Shown: positions 1 through 6,519, counted from the first letter of the stretch. The stretch: 12,434 nt of DNA from an uncultured Bacilli bacterium (GCA_934086485.1 CAKOIF010000024.1:1-12434), one strand, 5' to 3'. The notes: generated from the letters alone by a model not told the origin. Translations and numbers: made by a program.

Positions 1-51
1 CTTTTTTTACTTAGTTTTCAAAGAACTTCTCGCACTCCTTTTTTCAAGTGC
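1..51 (-). promoter_or_regulatory. rRNA-type leader with hairpin and boxA-like element
   Basis: Read on the minus strand, the transcript begins with a possible 6-bp hairpin, GCACTT/GAGTGC (51-32). The element AAGTTCTTTGAAAAC (28-14) follows. A CTTTGAAAACTAA motif of this kind is typical of the 16S leader and spacer of Bacilli rRNA operons, overlapping the boxA antitermination site. The gene it leads into lies outside the window, so the assignment rests on the motif and the strong promoter only. Confidence 0.5.
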
Positions 52-57
52 AAAATT

Positions 58-86
58 AATATACCAAACTATTTTTTTATTGTCAA
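58..86 (-). promoter_or_regulatory. Strong leftward sigma-A promoter, probably of an rRNA operon
   Basis: On the minus strand the -35 box TTGACA (86-81) and the -10 box TATATT (63-58) are separated by exactly 17 bases, close to the sigma-A consensus. Transcription should start near position 51 and leave the window at position 1. No coding region lies between this promoter and the edge. The leader that follows resembles those before 16S rRNA, so an rRNA operon is the likely target. The hexamers are seen; the target is inferred. Confidence 0.75.
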
Positions 87-197
87 CGCTTTTTTACACT
101 TTTTTTAAAAAAATTGATTTTTTGTTGTAAACAGCGTCAAATCTATGTAAAAATACAGTTTTGATGGATATACATTAATTAATATATGCATTGAATT

Positions 198-223
198 AAA
201 AAAAATAACTAGCATCGCTAATT
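198..223 (-). terminator. Rho-independent terminator after the slipin gene
   Basis: The minus strand reads AATTAGC-GAT-GCTAGTT, a 7-bp stem with one G-U pair and a 3-base loop, followed by A and eight T. The stem starts inside the slipin stop codon. It closes the T-box/thrS operon and separates it from the promoter at 58-86. Confidence 0.7.
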
Positions 224-986
224 ACTTTTTATTCTCTTTTTTTAACTTTTCAGAATATCCTTTTACTGCTTCCAAAACATCCATTGGAATTGGAAAGAAA
301 ATTGTATTAGATTGATCTGAAGAAACATCGTTAATAGTTTCTAATGTTCTTAAATGAAGAGCACCAGGACTTTCTGCTAATTTTTTTGCAGCTTCAGCTA
401 AATTTTCTGCGGCTTCTTTTTCACCAATAGATTTTGTTATAACTGCTTGTTTTTCTCTTTCAGCTTCAGCAGCCCTTGCAATAACCCTTTTCATCTCATC
501 AGTAAGTGAAATATCTTTAAGTTCAACGTTTTCAACCTTTATTCCCCAAGGATCAGTTTCCTTATCGATTATTTCTTTTATTTGTGATGAAACTTTCTCT
601 CTTTCACATAAAAGTTCATCTAATGTAACACTACCAACAATATTACGCATTGTAGTTTGAGCAAGTTGTGCTGTAGCATAATAGAAATCTTCTACCTGTA
701 AAACAGCAAGTGATGCATCAAATACCTTATAATATATAACAGCATTTATTTTTACAGAAACATTATCTTTAGTAATTGCCTCTTGTTCTGGAACATCATC
801 TACTTTTGTTCTTATATCAACTTTTTTATAACTTTGAAAAATTGGCAAAACAATTCTCCATCCTGGTAACATAATTTTAGTAAACTTACCTGCTGTAAAT
901 TTAACTCCTCTTTCATATTCATTAATTTGTTTTAATGAACCTAAAATAACAATCAAAACTATTGCTAAAATAATTAATAAAATCAT
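222..986 (-). CDS. Slipin / stomatin-like SPFH-domain membrane protein
   Basis: A 254-residue SPFH-family protein of slipin type. Residues 1-18 form one hydrophobic membrane segment, followed by the slipin-like stretch around INEYERGVKFTAGKF. The SPFH core (about 25-180) includes DDVPEQEAITKDNVSVKINA and VTLDELLCEREKVSSQIKE. A charged Ala/Glu-rich coiled coil (about 165-205, RAAEAEREKQA) should drive oligomerisation. The C-terminus (residues 206-254) includes an FFPIPMD stretch. Such proteins form membrane-bound oligomers and often pair with NfeD, but no nfeD gene lies next to this one. The start is supported by AAAGGAG five bases upstream. It is the last gene of the thrS operon, 13 bases after the dehydrogenase stop. 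The family is clear; the cellular role is not. Confidence 0.88.
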   Translation of the reverse strand: MILLIILAIVLIVILGSLKQINEYERGVKFTAGKFTKIMLPGWRIVLPIFQSYKKVDIRTKVDDVPEQEAITKDNVSVKINAVIYYKVFDASLAVLQVEDFYYATAQLAQTTMRNIVGSVTLDELLCEREKVSSQIKEIIDKETDPWGIKVENVELKDISLTDEMKRVIARAAEAEREKQAVITKSIGEKEAAENLAEAAKKLAESPGALHLRTLETINDVSSDQSNTIFFPIPMDVLEAVKGYSEKLKKENKK

Positions 987-999
987 AATTACTCCTTTT

Positions 1000-1767
1000 C
1001 TACTTTAATTTTTGCTGTTTACACCAAATACTCATTACAAAATTATGTGGAAGCAACTTACATAATAATCTTTGACCATTTGATATAAATCCATATACAC
1101 TAACACTTTTTTTCTTTTGCATATCATTATATGCTTTTCTTACAACATCTGTTGGTTCATACATAACAACATATTTTTTAATAACTTTATTTTTTTCTAC
1201 AGCTCTATCAAAAAACTTTGTTTTAGTCCAAAATGGGCAAACGGTTAAAACATGTATCCCATCTTTTGATAGTTCTTTTCCTAAACTTCTTGAAAATGAT
1301 AACACATACGCTTTACTTGCTGCATAAACATTAATATAAGGTACTGGTTGAAAAGCCGCTACTGAAGCAATATTTATTATATTAGAATTATTTTTCATAT
1401 AAGGTATTGCCATTAAGCACAAGGAAGTAAGCGCAATATCATTTACTTTAATCATTCCCATAGAATCCTCTAAAGAAATGTTTGTACTTTTTTCAAACTT
1501 ACCAAATCCCGCAGCATTAATTAATAATTTTATATTAGGCTTTTCTTCCTCAAGCACATCTTTAATTTTCATTAAATTAGTTTCTTTTTCTAAATCAATA
1601 GAAAATGTTCTAATGTTTAACTTAGTTTCCTCCTTTAATTCTTCAAGAAGATTTTTTTCTCTAGCAATTGCCCATATTTCATCAACTTCTATATTTTTTG
1701 GCATATTTAATAAAAACTCTTTACCTATTCCTGATGAAGCACCAGTAATTATTGCAATGTTTTTCAT
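1000..1767 (-). CDS. Short-chain dehydrogenase/reductase (SDR), NAD(P)-dependent
   Basis: A 255-residue classical SDR with a Rossmann fold. The cofactor-binding motif TGASSGIG is at residues 8-15 and the structural NAAG at 84-87. The catalytic tetrad is Asn109, Ser135, Tyr148 and Lys152 (YAASK). The usual PG after the sixth strand is replaced by CPFW. The substrate cannot be told from sequence; relatives are annotated as general oxidoreductases of the YqjQ/DltE type. The start ATG overlaps the thrS stop by four bases (ATGA), so translation is probably coupled, and a weak AAAGGT lies just upstream. It is transcribed under the thrS T-box. Confidence 0.9.
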   Translation of the reverse strand: MKNIAIITGASSGIGKEFLLNMPKNIEVDEIWAIAREKNLLEELKEETKLNIRTFSIDLEKETNLMKIKDVLEEEKPNIKLLINAAGFGKFEKSTNISLEDSMGMIKVNDIALTSLCLMAIPYMKNNSNIINIASVAAFQPVPYINVYAASKAYVLSFSRSLGKELSKDGIHVLTVCPFWTKTKFFDRAVEKNKVIKKYVVMYEPTDVVRKAYNDMQKKKSVSVYGFISNGQRLLCKLLPHNFVMSIWCKQQKLK

Positions 1768-3521
1768 TTGATACCTTTACTTGCTATTTCATCATGCAAC
1801 ATTTTAATAAATTCTTCTTTAGATAAAGTAAATGTTTCTTCACTTTGACTACGTCTAAAGCTAATATTTTTATTATCAACTTCTTTTTGACCTAATATTA
1901 ATGTATAAGGATATTTTTTCATAATACTCTCTCTTATTTTGTAACCAAGTTTTTCATTTCTAACATCAAGAAGTACTTTAAATCCTTCATTAGATAATAA
2001 TTCATTAATCTCTTTTGCATATTCTAAATGATATTCATTATTTACAGGTATAATATTGATTTGATTTGGAGCAAGCCATAAAGGTAAATAGCCTTTACAT
2101 TCCTCGAGTAAAAATGCTGTAAAGCGGTCTAATGACCCTAAAATAGCACGATGAATAACAATTGGTCTTTCTTTTTCACCTTTATCATTTACATATTCAA
2201 GTTCAAATCTTTCAGGTAATTGATAGTCAACCTGTACAGTTGAAAGTGTAACATCATGTCCAATAGCACTCTTTACCTGTACATCAATCTTTGGACCATA
2301 GAATGCTGCTTCACCTAAAGCCTCATAAAATGGAACATTAAGTTCAGTTAAAACTTCACGTAAAGCTTTTTCACTTTTCTCCCATAGTTCATCATTACCA
2401 AAATATTTTTCAGTATTTTCAGAATCTCTTAATGAAAGTCTAAATTCATAATTATTAAAGCCAAAATCTTTATATACATCTAGTATTAATGCAATAACAC
2501 CCTTAATTTCACTTTTAATTTCCTCTGGAGTACAGAAAATATGAGAATCATTTTGTGTAAATGCTCTTGTTCTTTCTATACCACAGCATGCTCCTGAAGA
2601 TTCATATCTAAAGTCATTTGCAATTTCAGCAATTCTTATAGGTAAATCTTTATATGAATGTAAGAAATTTTTATATATCATCATATGATGTGGACAATTC
2701 ATTGGTCTTAAAACATAACTTTCATTTTCAAGTTCCATTGCTGGAAACATATCATCCTTATAATGATCCCAATGTCCAGATGTTTTATATAAATCTACAT
2801 TACCTAGTGATGGAGTCATAACATGTTTATAACCAAGTTTTAACTCTTTATCCATTATGTAATCAGCTAAAGTTCTTCTTAAAATAAAACCATTTGGAAG
2901 CCACATAGGAAGTCCTTTACCAACAAGGTCAGAGAACATAAATATTCCTAAATCTTTACCTATTTTTCTATGGTCTCTTTCTTTTGCTTCCTCTAAAAGT
3001 TGTAAATATTCGTTAAGGTCTTCTTCAGTATCAAAACAAACGCCATATATTCTCTGAAGCATTTTGTTTTTAGCATCACCTTTAAAGTAAGCACCAGAAA
3101 ATTTTAATAATTTAAAATATTTTAATTCTTTAACAGTATCAACATGTGGTCCACGACAAAGGTCGGTAAAATCACCTTGTGAATAACAAGAAATTACTGT
3201 TCCATCAGGAAAACGATTAATAAGATCGACTTTATATGGATTTTTTCCAAACATATTAAGAGCTTCCTCTTTAGAAATCTCATGTCTAACTATTCTTTTT
3301 CCATCTTTAGCTATTTTTTTCATTTCTTTTTCAATTTTAGGAAGATCTTCCTCGGTTAAAGTAACATCTCCTAAATCAACATCATAATAAAAACCTTCTT
3401 CAATAACAGGTCCTACCCAAAACATAGCATTTGGATATAAATGTTTAATTGCTTGTGCCATTAAGTGTGCACAACTATGATTTAATTTTGATAATCTTTC
3501 ATCTTCTAATATCTTTTTCAT
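1764..3521 (-). CDS. thrS: Threonyl-tRNA synthetase, form without N-terminal TGS domain
   Basis: This enzyme charges tRNA-Thr with threonine. From the chosen ATG it is 585 residues, about 55-60 shorter than the usual 640 because the N-terminal TGS domain is absent. The editing domain is intact: HSCAH (15-19) and CRGPH (122-126) provide its histidines and cysteine. The class II core follows, with zinc-binding Cys276 (MNCPHH), His327 (DSHIF) and His457 (VIHRA), and FRYESSGACCGIERTRAFTQ as motif 2. The anticodon-binding domain covers about 483-585. The start at 3521 has AAGGAG seven bases upstream; an in-frame ATG at 3545 lacks such a site. It overlaps the previous gene by 23 bases and the next by 4, inside an operon led by a threonine T-box. 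Confidence 0.97.
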   Translation of the reverse strand: MKKILEDERLSKLNHSCAHLMAQAIKHLYPNAMFWVGPVIEEGFYYDVDLGDVTLTEEDLPKIEKEMKKIAKDGKRIVRHEISKEEALNMFGKNPYKVDLINRFPDGTVISCYSQGDFTDLCRGPHVDTVKELKYFKLLKFSGAYFKGDAKNKMLQRIYGVCFDTEEDLNEYLQLLEEAKERDHRKIGKDLGIFMFSDLVGKGLPMWLPNGFILRRTLADYIMDKELKLGYKHVMTPSLGNVDLYKTSGHWDHYKDDMFPAMELENESYVLRPMNCPHHMMIYKNFLHSYKDLPIRIAEIANDFRYESSGACCGIERTRAFTQNDSHIFCTPEEIKSEIKGVIALILDVYKDFGFNNYEFRLSLRDSENTEKYFGNDELWEKSEKALREVLTELNVPFYEALGEAAFYGPKIDVQVKSAIGHDVTLSTVQVDYQLPERFELEYVNDKGEKERPIVIHRAILGSLDRFTAFLLEECKGYLPLWLAPNQINIIPVNNEYHLEYAKEINELLSNEGFKVLLDVRNEKLGYKIRESIMKKYPYTLILGQKEVDNKNISFRRSQSEETFTLSKEEFIKMLHDEIASKGIK

Positions 3522-3822
3522 TTTCTTTCTCCTTTTCAATTTCATTATTTAATATTTCGATTACTTCATTAAAATTACGATTAAACTCTTCGTCATTTTT
3601 ATTAAAACTATTAACATCAATTAATATTCTAAGAACAATTCGGGTCCGATTTAAATTATATAAATAACTATCATTTACGTAATTTGCTCTTTCACCCATA
3701 GATTTAATTGCCTCTTTAATAGAGTTAATTACATAATCTATTGCTGGTGTTTCAAAACTATCTTTCAAATTTTCTAATACCTCAATACTATTAATCATTT
3801 CATTTGTTAATTCTGATTTCAT
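3499..3822 (-). CDS. Small helical protein of unknown function, first gene of the thrS operon
   Basis: A 107-residue protein that I do not recognise. It looks entirely alpha-helical, with no membrane segment and no cysteine. The C-terminus (about 88-107) is a highly charged helix rich in Glu and Lys (EIEKEKENEKDIRR). The start at 3822 is set by AAGGAATTGG just upstream. A longer frame starting at 3861 would lie inside the T-box terminator and is rejected. Its end overlaps the thrS start by 23 bases, so the thrS ribosome site lies inside this coding region and the two are probably translationally coupled. Its place directly behind the T-box means it is induced when tRNA-Thr is uncharged. Confidence 0.75.
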   Translation of the reverse strand: MKSELTNEMINSIEVLENLKDSFETPAIDYVINSIKEAIKSMGERANYVNDSYLYNLNRTRIVLRILIDVNSFNKNDEEFNRNFNEVIEILNNEIEKEKENEKDIRR

Positions 3823-3842
3823 ACCAATTCCTTTCTTTATAT

Positions 3843-3887
3843 AAAAAAAAGACAGCACCATAAGGAGTTATTTCTAACGGTACCATC
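3843..3887 (-). terminator. Regulated terminator of the T-box leader
   Basis: GAUGGUACC pairs with GGUGCUGUC (nine pairs including three G-U), with an inner GUUA/UAAC helix, followed by eight U at 3850-3843. Formation of this hairpin buries the UGGUACC bulge that would bind the tRNA acceptor end, so it excludes the antiterminator. Confidence 0.85.
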
Positions 3888-4036
3888 CTTTATTTAACTT
3901 AATTATATATAACGGCTATTAACCGGGATTTATTAATCCTCTTAAAAAGTAGTAATTATTATTCTCTTTATCAGTTTACACCAAACACTGACTCTCTATA
4001 AAAGTTTAAATAATAATCATGTCTTTTCTCATCGAT
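3843..4036 (-). ncRNA. T-box riboswitch leader, threonine-specific (specifier ACU)
   Basis: A leader RNA that senses uncharged tRNA and controls termination before the thrS operon. The specifier region pairs AUUAUUAUU with AAUAAUAAU above and GAAAAG with CUUUUU below an internal loop holding UACUA. The Thr codon ACU (3953-3951) is followed by a purine. Two small hairpins come next (GGATT/AATCC and CGGT/GCCG). The antiterminator is textbook: AAGGA (3890-3886), 7-base bulge UGGUACC (3885-3879), GUUA-GAAA-UAAC, then UCCUU (3866-3862). The exclusive terminator pairs GAUGGUACC (3887-3879) with GGUGCUGUC (3859-3851) before eight U. The bulge UGGU fits a tRNA ending ACCA. The 5' boundary is approximate. 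Confidence 0.93.
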
Positions 4037-4053
4037 TTACATATTTATATTAA

Positions 4054-4078
4054 CACTTTATTTACAAATAAACAAGTG
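4054..4078. repeat. Inverted repeat between the unknown gene and the T-box leader
   Basis: The minus strand reads CACTTG, TTTATTT, GT, AAATAAA, GTG: a near-perfect hairpin of about 10 bp with a small bulge. It lies three bases after the stop of the upstream gene. It has no U-run, so it is a poor intrinsic terminator. It also sits where the promoter of the T-box unit should be, so an operator or 3'-end stabiliser is possible. No convincing -35/-10 pair for the T-box leader could be assigned here. Confidence 0.4.
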
Positions 4079-4081
4079 ATT

Positions 4082-4558
4082 TTAAACATTTCCACAATCT
4101 ATTTCTTTTTCAAAATCATAAGTATAGTTAATTTTGGGGTTATCACTATTGAACTTAGGTAATTCAATTAGATACAATACAGAATGTTTCTTACACCATC
4201 CACATTTGTTATATACCTTAAAATTAATATTAAGTTCATTATCATTTAATGTTACCTTATTTACTAACTTATAACGTTCTTCACTACATTTATCATAATC
4301 TTGAAATGATGCAAGATAGTAATTTGTTACAAAATTGTTTGCAGTTAAATCTTTTTTTATACCCAAATCATTTGCAAGACTTTCATATTCGCTAAAGCTT
4401 GTTAAAAATATATCACTATAACTATTTGAGGATTCTCCTAAATCATAGGTTAATGAATTACTTTCTCTAGCAATTTTTACTACATATGAAGCAAGTATTA
4501 TAGCTCCAATACAAGAGGCAAATATAATTAAAAGTTTAATAACAAGTGAATTTCTCAT
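4082..4558 (-). CDS. Membrane-anchored extracytoplasmic protein of unknown function with four exposed cysteines
   Basis: A 158-residue protein I do not recognise. Residues 5-27 form one hydrophobic segment after a short charged N-terminus, so the rest should lie outside the membrane. That part holds Cys91, a KCGWCKK motif (Cys119, Cys122) and Cys155 near the end, enough for two disulfides or a metal site. CGWC resembles a thioredoxin motif, but no thioredoxin fold is evident around it and it sits after two predicted strands. The start at 4558 is preferred over an upstream TTG at 4591, because the promoter -10 box at 4587-4582 lies downstream of that TTG. The ribosome site AAAGTAG is weak. A single-gene unit is likely. 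Confidence 0.7.
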   Translation of the reverse strand: MRNSLVIKLLIIFASCIGAIILASYVVKIARESNSLTYDLGESSNSYSDIFLTSFSEYESLANDLGIKKDLTANNFVTNYYLASFQDYDKCSEERYKLVNKVTLNDNELNINFKVYNKCGWCKKHSVLYLIELPKFNSDNPKINYTYDFEKEIDCGNV

Positions 4559-4581
4559 ATAATCATCTACTTTCAATAATA

Positions 4582-4610
4582 ATTTTACCAAAAAATAATT
4601 AATAATACAA
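4582..4610 (-). promoter_or_regulatory. Promoter of the four-cysteine membrane protein gene
   Basis: TTGTAT (4610-4605), a 17-base spacer, then TAAAAT (4587-4582). The -35 is weak and the -10 good. The predicted start near 4575 leaves a short leader before the ATG at 4558. Confidence 0.5.
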
Positions 4611-4650
4611 TTATTTTAAATCAATAAATATTATTTAGCTCTGCTGGCAC

Positions 4651-4674
4651 AAAAAAAGCCCGTATTTACGGACT
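4651..4674 (-). terminator. Rho-independent terminator after tRNA-Ala
   Basis: The minus strand reads AGTCCGT-AAAT-ACGGGCT, a 7-bp stem with one G-U pair, followed directly by a run of T (seven). It lies 12 bases beyond the CCA end of the tRNA. Confidence 0.88.
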
Positions 4675-4686
4675 AAAATGTCTATT

Positions 4687-4763
4687 TGGTGGAGGATGTG
4701 GGATTCGAACCCGCGACCCCCTGCGTGCAGGGCAGGTGCTCTAGCCAGCTGAGCTAATCCCCC
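4687..4763 (-). tRNA. tRNA-Ala (anticodon UGC), with C33 and a T-stem mismatch
   Basis: A 77-base tRNA with the CCA end encoded. The acceptor stem GGGGGAT/ATCCTCC includes G3-U70, the main alanine identity element, and the anticodon is TGC (minus strand 4729-4727). The D-arm GCTC/GAGC and anticodon stem CCTGC/GCAGG are perfect, and the T-loop is TTCGAAT. Two oddities are visible. The anticodon loop is CCTGCAC, so position 33 is C instead of the near-universal U. The T-stem GCGGG/CCCAC has one C-A mismatch in its second pair. It follows rpoZ on the same strand with its own promoter and a strong terminator. It is probably functional, but these changes could also mark a degenerate copy or a sequencing error. 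Confidence 0.93.
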
Positions 4764-4776
4764 ATAAGACTTAATT

Positions 4777-4805
4777 ATCTTATCATAGATTTTTTAGATA
4801 ATCAA
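4777..4805 (-). promoter_or_regulatory. tRNA-Ala promoter overlapping the end of rpoZ
   Basis: TTGATT (4805-4800), a 17-base spacer and TAAGAT (4782-4777), 13 bases before the tRNA. The -35 overlaps the rpoZ stop codon. Both boxes sit in the arms of an inverted repeat, TGATTATCT/AGATAATTA, which could fold in read-through RNA from rpoZ. Confidence 0.6.
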
Positions 4806-5014
4806 GACTTTTTTTCTTTTTTTATTACGTGTACCATACCTTTTTCAATTTCTTCAAGGGCGCGGCCTAAAGGTTTCTTATTTACATACTCTTTTTTATC
4901 TAATTGATAATGATAATATTCTAGCATTTGTTTAGACCTTTTAGCGGCAACATGTACTAGCATATATTTTGAATCAACTATATTAAGTAATTTGTCTATT
5001 GATGGATAAATCAT
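4802..5014 (-). CDS. rpoZ: RNA polymerase omega subunit
   Basis: A 70-residue omega subunit, which assists beta-prime folding and RNA polymerase assembly. The family pattern is plain: MIYPSIDKLLNIVDSKYMLV (1-20), then VAAKRSKQM (22-30), and GRALEEIEKGMVHV (50-63), matching the usual ALEEI-x-x-GK core. Length is normal for Firmicutes. The start has AAGGAG ten bases upstream. It is preceded on the same strand by two unknown genes and followed by tRNA-Ala. A promoter at 5068-5039 can drive it alone, and read-through from the upstream pair is possible as no terminator is visible. Confidence 0.93.
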   Translation of the reverse strand: MIYPSIDKLLNIVDSKYMLVHVAAKRSKQMLEYYHYQLDKKEYVNKKPLGRALEEIEKGMVHVIKKEKKS

Positions 5015-5038
5015 ATTTAATCAGCTCCTTACAATAAT

Positions 5039-5068
5039 ATATTACCCAATTTTTACTACTTAGTGCAA
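5039..5068 (-). promoter_or_regulatory. Probable rpoZ promoter
   Basis: TTGCAC (5068-5063), an 18-base spacer and TAATAT (5044-5039), upstream of the AAGGAG site of rpoZ. The direct repeat ACTTAGT occurs on either side of the -35 region (plus strand 5058-5064 and about 5082-5098). Confidence 0.5.
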
Positions 5069-5101
5069 CAATTTTGTTATTTTTTGACACTTAGTTTACA
5101 C

Positions 5102-5470
5102 TTAATCATTTAATATCTTGATATTATATTTTCCGTCACTTAAAGTTATTCTTATTTTCTTATCATTAATTTCTTTTACAGAACTACCTGCTTCATATAT
5201 TTTTCCATTTTCTGAAGGTAATATTTTTTTTTGAACTAAATCATCTATTGTTATATAAATTGTTTCTTTACCATCAAATAAGCCTTTATTACTGTCAGCA
5301 TAAATTTCTGCACATTTTTTAATAAGTCTTTCTTGATGAATAGATGCCTCTTTTACTTCATCATAAGAAAATGCATAACTATATTTGTTAACAGATACAA
5401 AGTAAAAGACTGAAAATATTACTATTACAAATATACTTAAATAAAGTGGTAAATTTTTTATTTGTTTCAT
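5102..5470 (-). CDS. Small membrane-anchored extracytoplasmic protein, pilin-soluble-domain-like
   Basis: A 122-residue protein with one membrane segment (about 8-27) after a short positive N-terminus and an extracytoplasmic domain of about 90 residues. A helix (about 36-58) is followed by YITIDDLVQKKILPSENGKI (72-91) and a strand-rich end. This order resembles the soluble part of type IV pilin or pseudopilin proteins of gut Firmicutes, where a threonine/valine-rich strand leads into DLV and a short turn. The prepilin cleavage motif (GFTLIE-like) is absent, so it is not a normal processed pilin. It overlaps the upstream gene by four bases (ATGA), implying coupled expression. The pilin link is a pattern impression without a search. 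Confidence 0.75.
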   Translation of the reverse strand: MKQIKNLPLYLSIFVIVIFSVFYFVSVNKYSYAFSYDEVKEASIHQERLIKKCAEIYADSNKGLFDGKETIYITIDDLVQKKILPSENGKIYEAGSSVKEINDKKIRITLSDGKYNIKILND

Positions 5471-6474
5471 ACTATACCTTTTTCCTTTTCAATTTCACTA
5501 TAACCATTATATTTCCACATCGGTGCTTCATTAATAATCCCTTTTACTAAATCCATAAATTTATTTTTATGTTTTTCATTTTTATATTCAAAATACTTAT
5601 CAATATTCTTTGATAAATTTTCCTCTTTAGTAGAATTATCAATTTGAACATCATTTAAATATGGAATAATTACATATTTATAAAATACTTTTATATCTTT
5701 TTCATCCAAATAATAATTTTTCTTTACAAATGATAGCATCTTTTTGAATGATTTAAATTTGCTCATATATTTATAACTGAACATACTAGTTAGTTCTTTT
5801 GAACTAAACGTTTTATAATTAGATTTTTTATTAACATACTTTTTAATATCTTTTAACTGAATACCTTTCTCTTTAAGAATTGCTTTATTGCAAACATATT
5901 TTTCTTTTTTAGAAAAGTAAAGTTCAAATTCTCCATAAAAATTATTTAAAATTGTAAGTCTATCAAATAGGTATTCTTTATCGCAAGAAATAATATTATT
6001 AAACATTTCATAAAACTTATCATAAGAAAGTACTCCATAGGTATTTAAAAGTCCCATAATTAAATTATATTCTTTAGTATTAGATTTAATTATCTTTAAA
6101 GAATCTTTATCTTTTAAGTGAGATTTAAAATACTTTTGAATATCTTTAGGCATATAAAACTCATCTTCAGCAACTTTTTTTACCATACCTTTTTTATGTA
6201 AATTATTAAGAAAATATAAAAGTAAATAATTTGTTCTAGGTTTAATATGTCCATTACTTTTTAACACTAATTTTAAATTAGTTAATTCATCACTTTGAAA
6301 TAAATTAAATGAATATTTAGTAATATCTTCTGCACTATTTACAAGAATTTTAATTAAGTTTTCTTTCTTACTATTTTTTCTATATTTAATATTAAAGAAT
6401 ATTAAAATTCCTTCAATTTCCTCTTTTGATAAACTATCTAAATATTCACTATATGTTAAACTCATCTTTTTCAT
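5467..6474 (-). CDS. Unknown protein with SAP/Rho-N-like N-terminus
   Basis: A 335-residue, lysine-rich, cytosolic protein with no membrane segment. Residues about 14-48 (SKEEIEGILIFFNIKYRKNS, then KKENLIKIL) look like a helix-extended-loop-helix of the SAP or Rho N-terminal type, which often binds nucleic acid. The middle is helical with short strands, compatible with winged-helix units. The C-terminus carries a conserved-looking NEAPMWKYNGYSE motif. The ATG at 6474 is chosen because GGGAG stands five bases upstream. The alternative ATG at 6486 lies at or before the expected transcription start and has no ribosome site. The gene heads a unit with the small membrane protein and possibly rpoZ. 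Function is unknown. Confidence 0.75.
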   Translation of the reverse strand: MKKMSLTYSEYLDSLSKEEIEGILIFFNIKYRKNSKKENLIKILVNSAEDITKYSFNLFQSDELTNLKLVLKSNGHIKPRTNYLLLYFLNNLHKKGMVKKVAEDEFYMPKDIQKYFKSHLKDKDSLKIIKSNTKEYNLIMGLLNTYGVLSYDKFYEMFNNIISCDKEYLFDRLTILNNFYGEFELYFSKKEKYVCNKAILKEKGIQLKDIKKYVNKKSNYKTFSSKELTSMFSYKYMSKFKSFKKMLSFVKKNYYLDEKDIKVFYKYVIIPYLNDVQIDNSTKEENLSKNIDKYFEYKNEKHKNKFMDLVKGIINEAPMWKYNGYSEIEKEKGIV

Positions 6475-6490
6475 AACTACTCCCATAGTA

Positions 6491-6519
6491 ATTATAGCAT
6501 GATAATTTTTATTTTTGAA
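6491..6519 (-). promoter_or_regulatory. Promoter of the SAP-like gene and its downstream partner
   Basis: TTCAAA (6519-6514), a 17-base spacer and a perfect TATAAT (6496-6491). The -35 lies inside the last codons of the ASCH-Nudix gene. The leader is only about ten bases before the ATG at 6474. Confidence 0.65.

Noticed and set aside
100..145. A second leftward promoter (TTGACG or TTTACA boxes) upstream of the rRNA-type promoter
   Set aside because: No acceptable -10 box lies at 16-18 bases from either hexamer.
1478..1771. Plus-strand open frame of 97 codons
   Set aside because: It is antisense to the SDR gene, has a low-complexity Phe/Ser-rich product, and lacks a ribosome site.
3823..3861. 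Upstream extension of the 107-residue protein
   Set aside because: These codons fall on the T-box terminator and its U-run; a good ribosome site precedes the ATG at 3822.
4559..4591. TTG start for the four-cysteine protein
   Set aside because: The codon lies upstream of the predicted -10 box and would not be transcribed; the ATG at 4558 fits the promoter.
5102..5470. Genuine type IV pilin or pseudopilin
   Set aside because: The prepilin peptidase motif with its conserved Glu is absent; only the soluble part looks similar.
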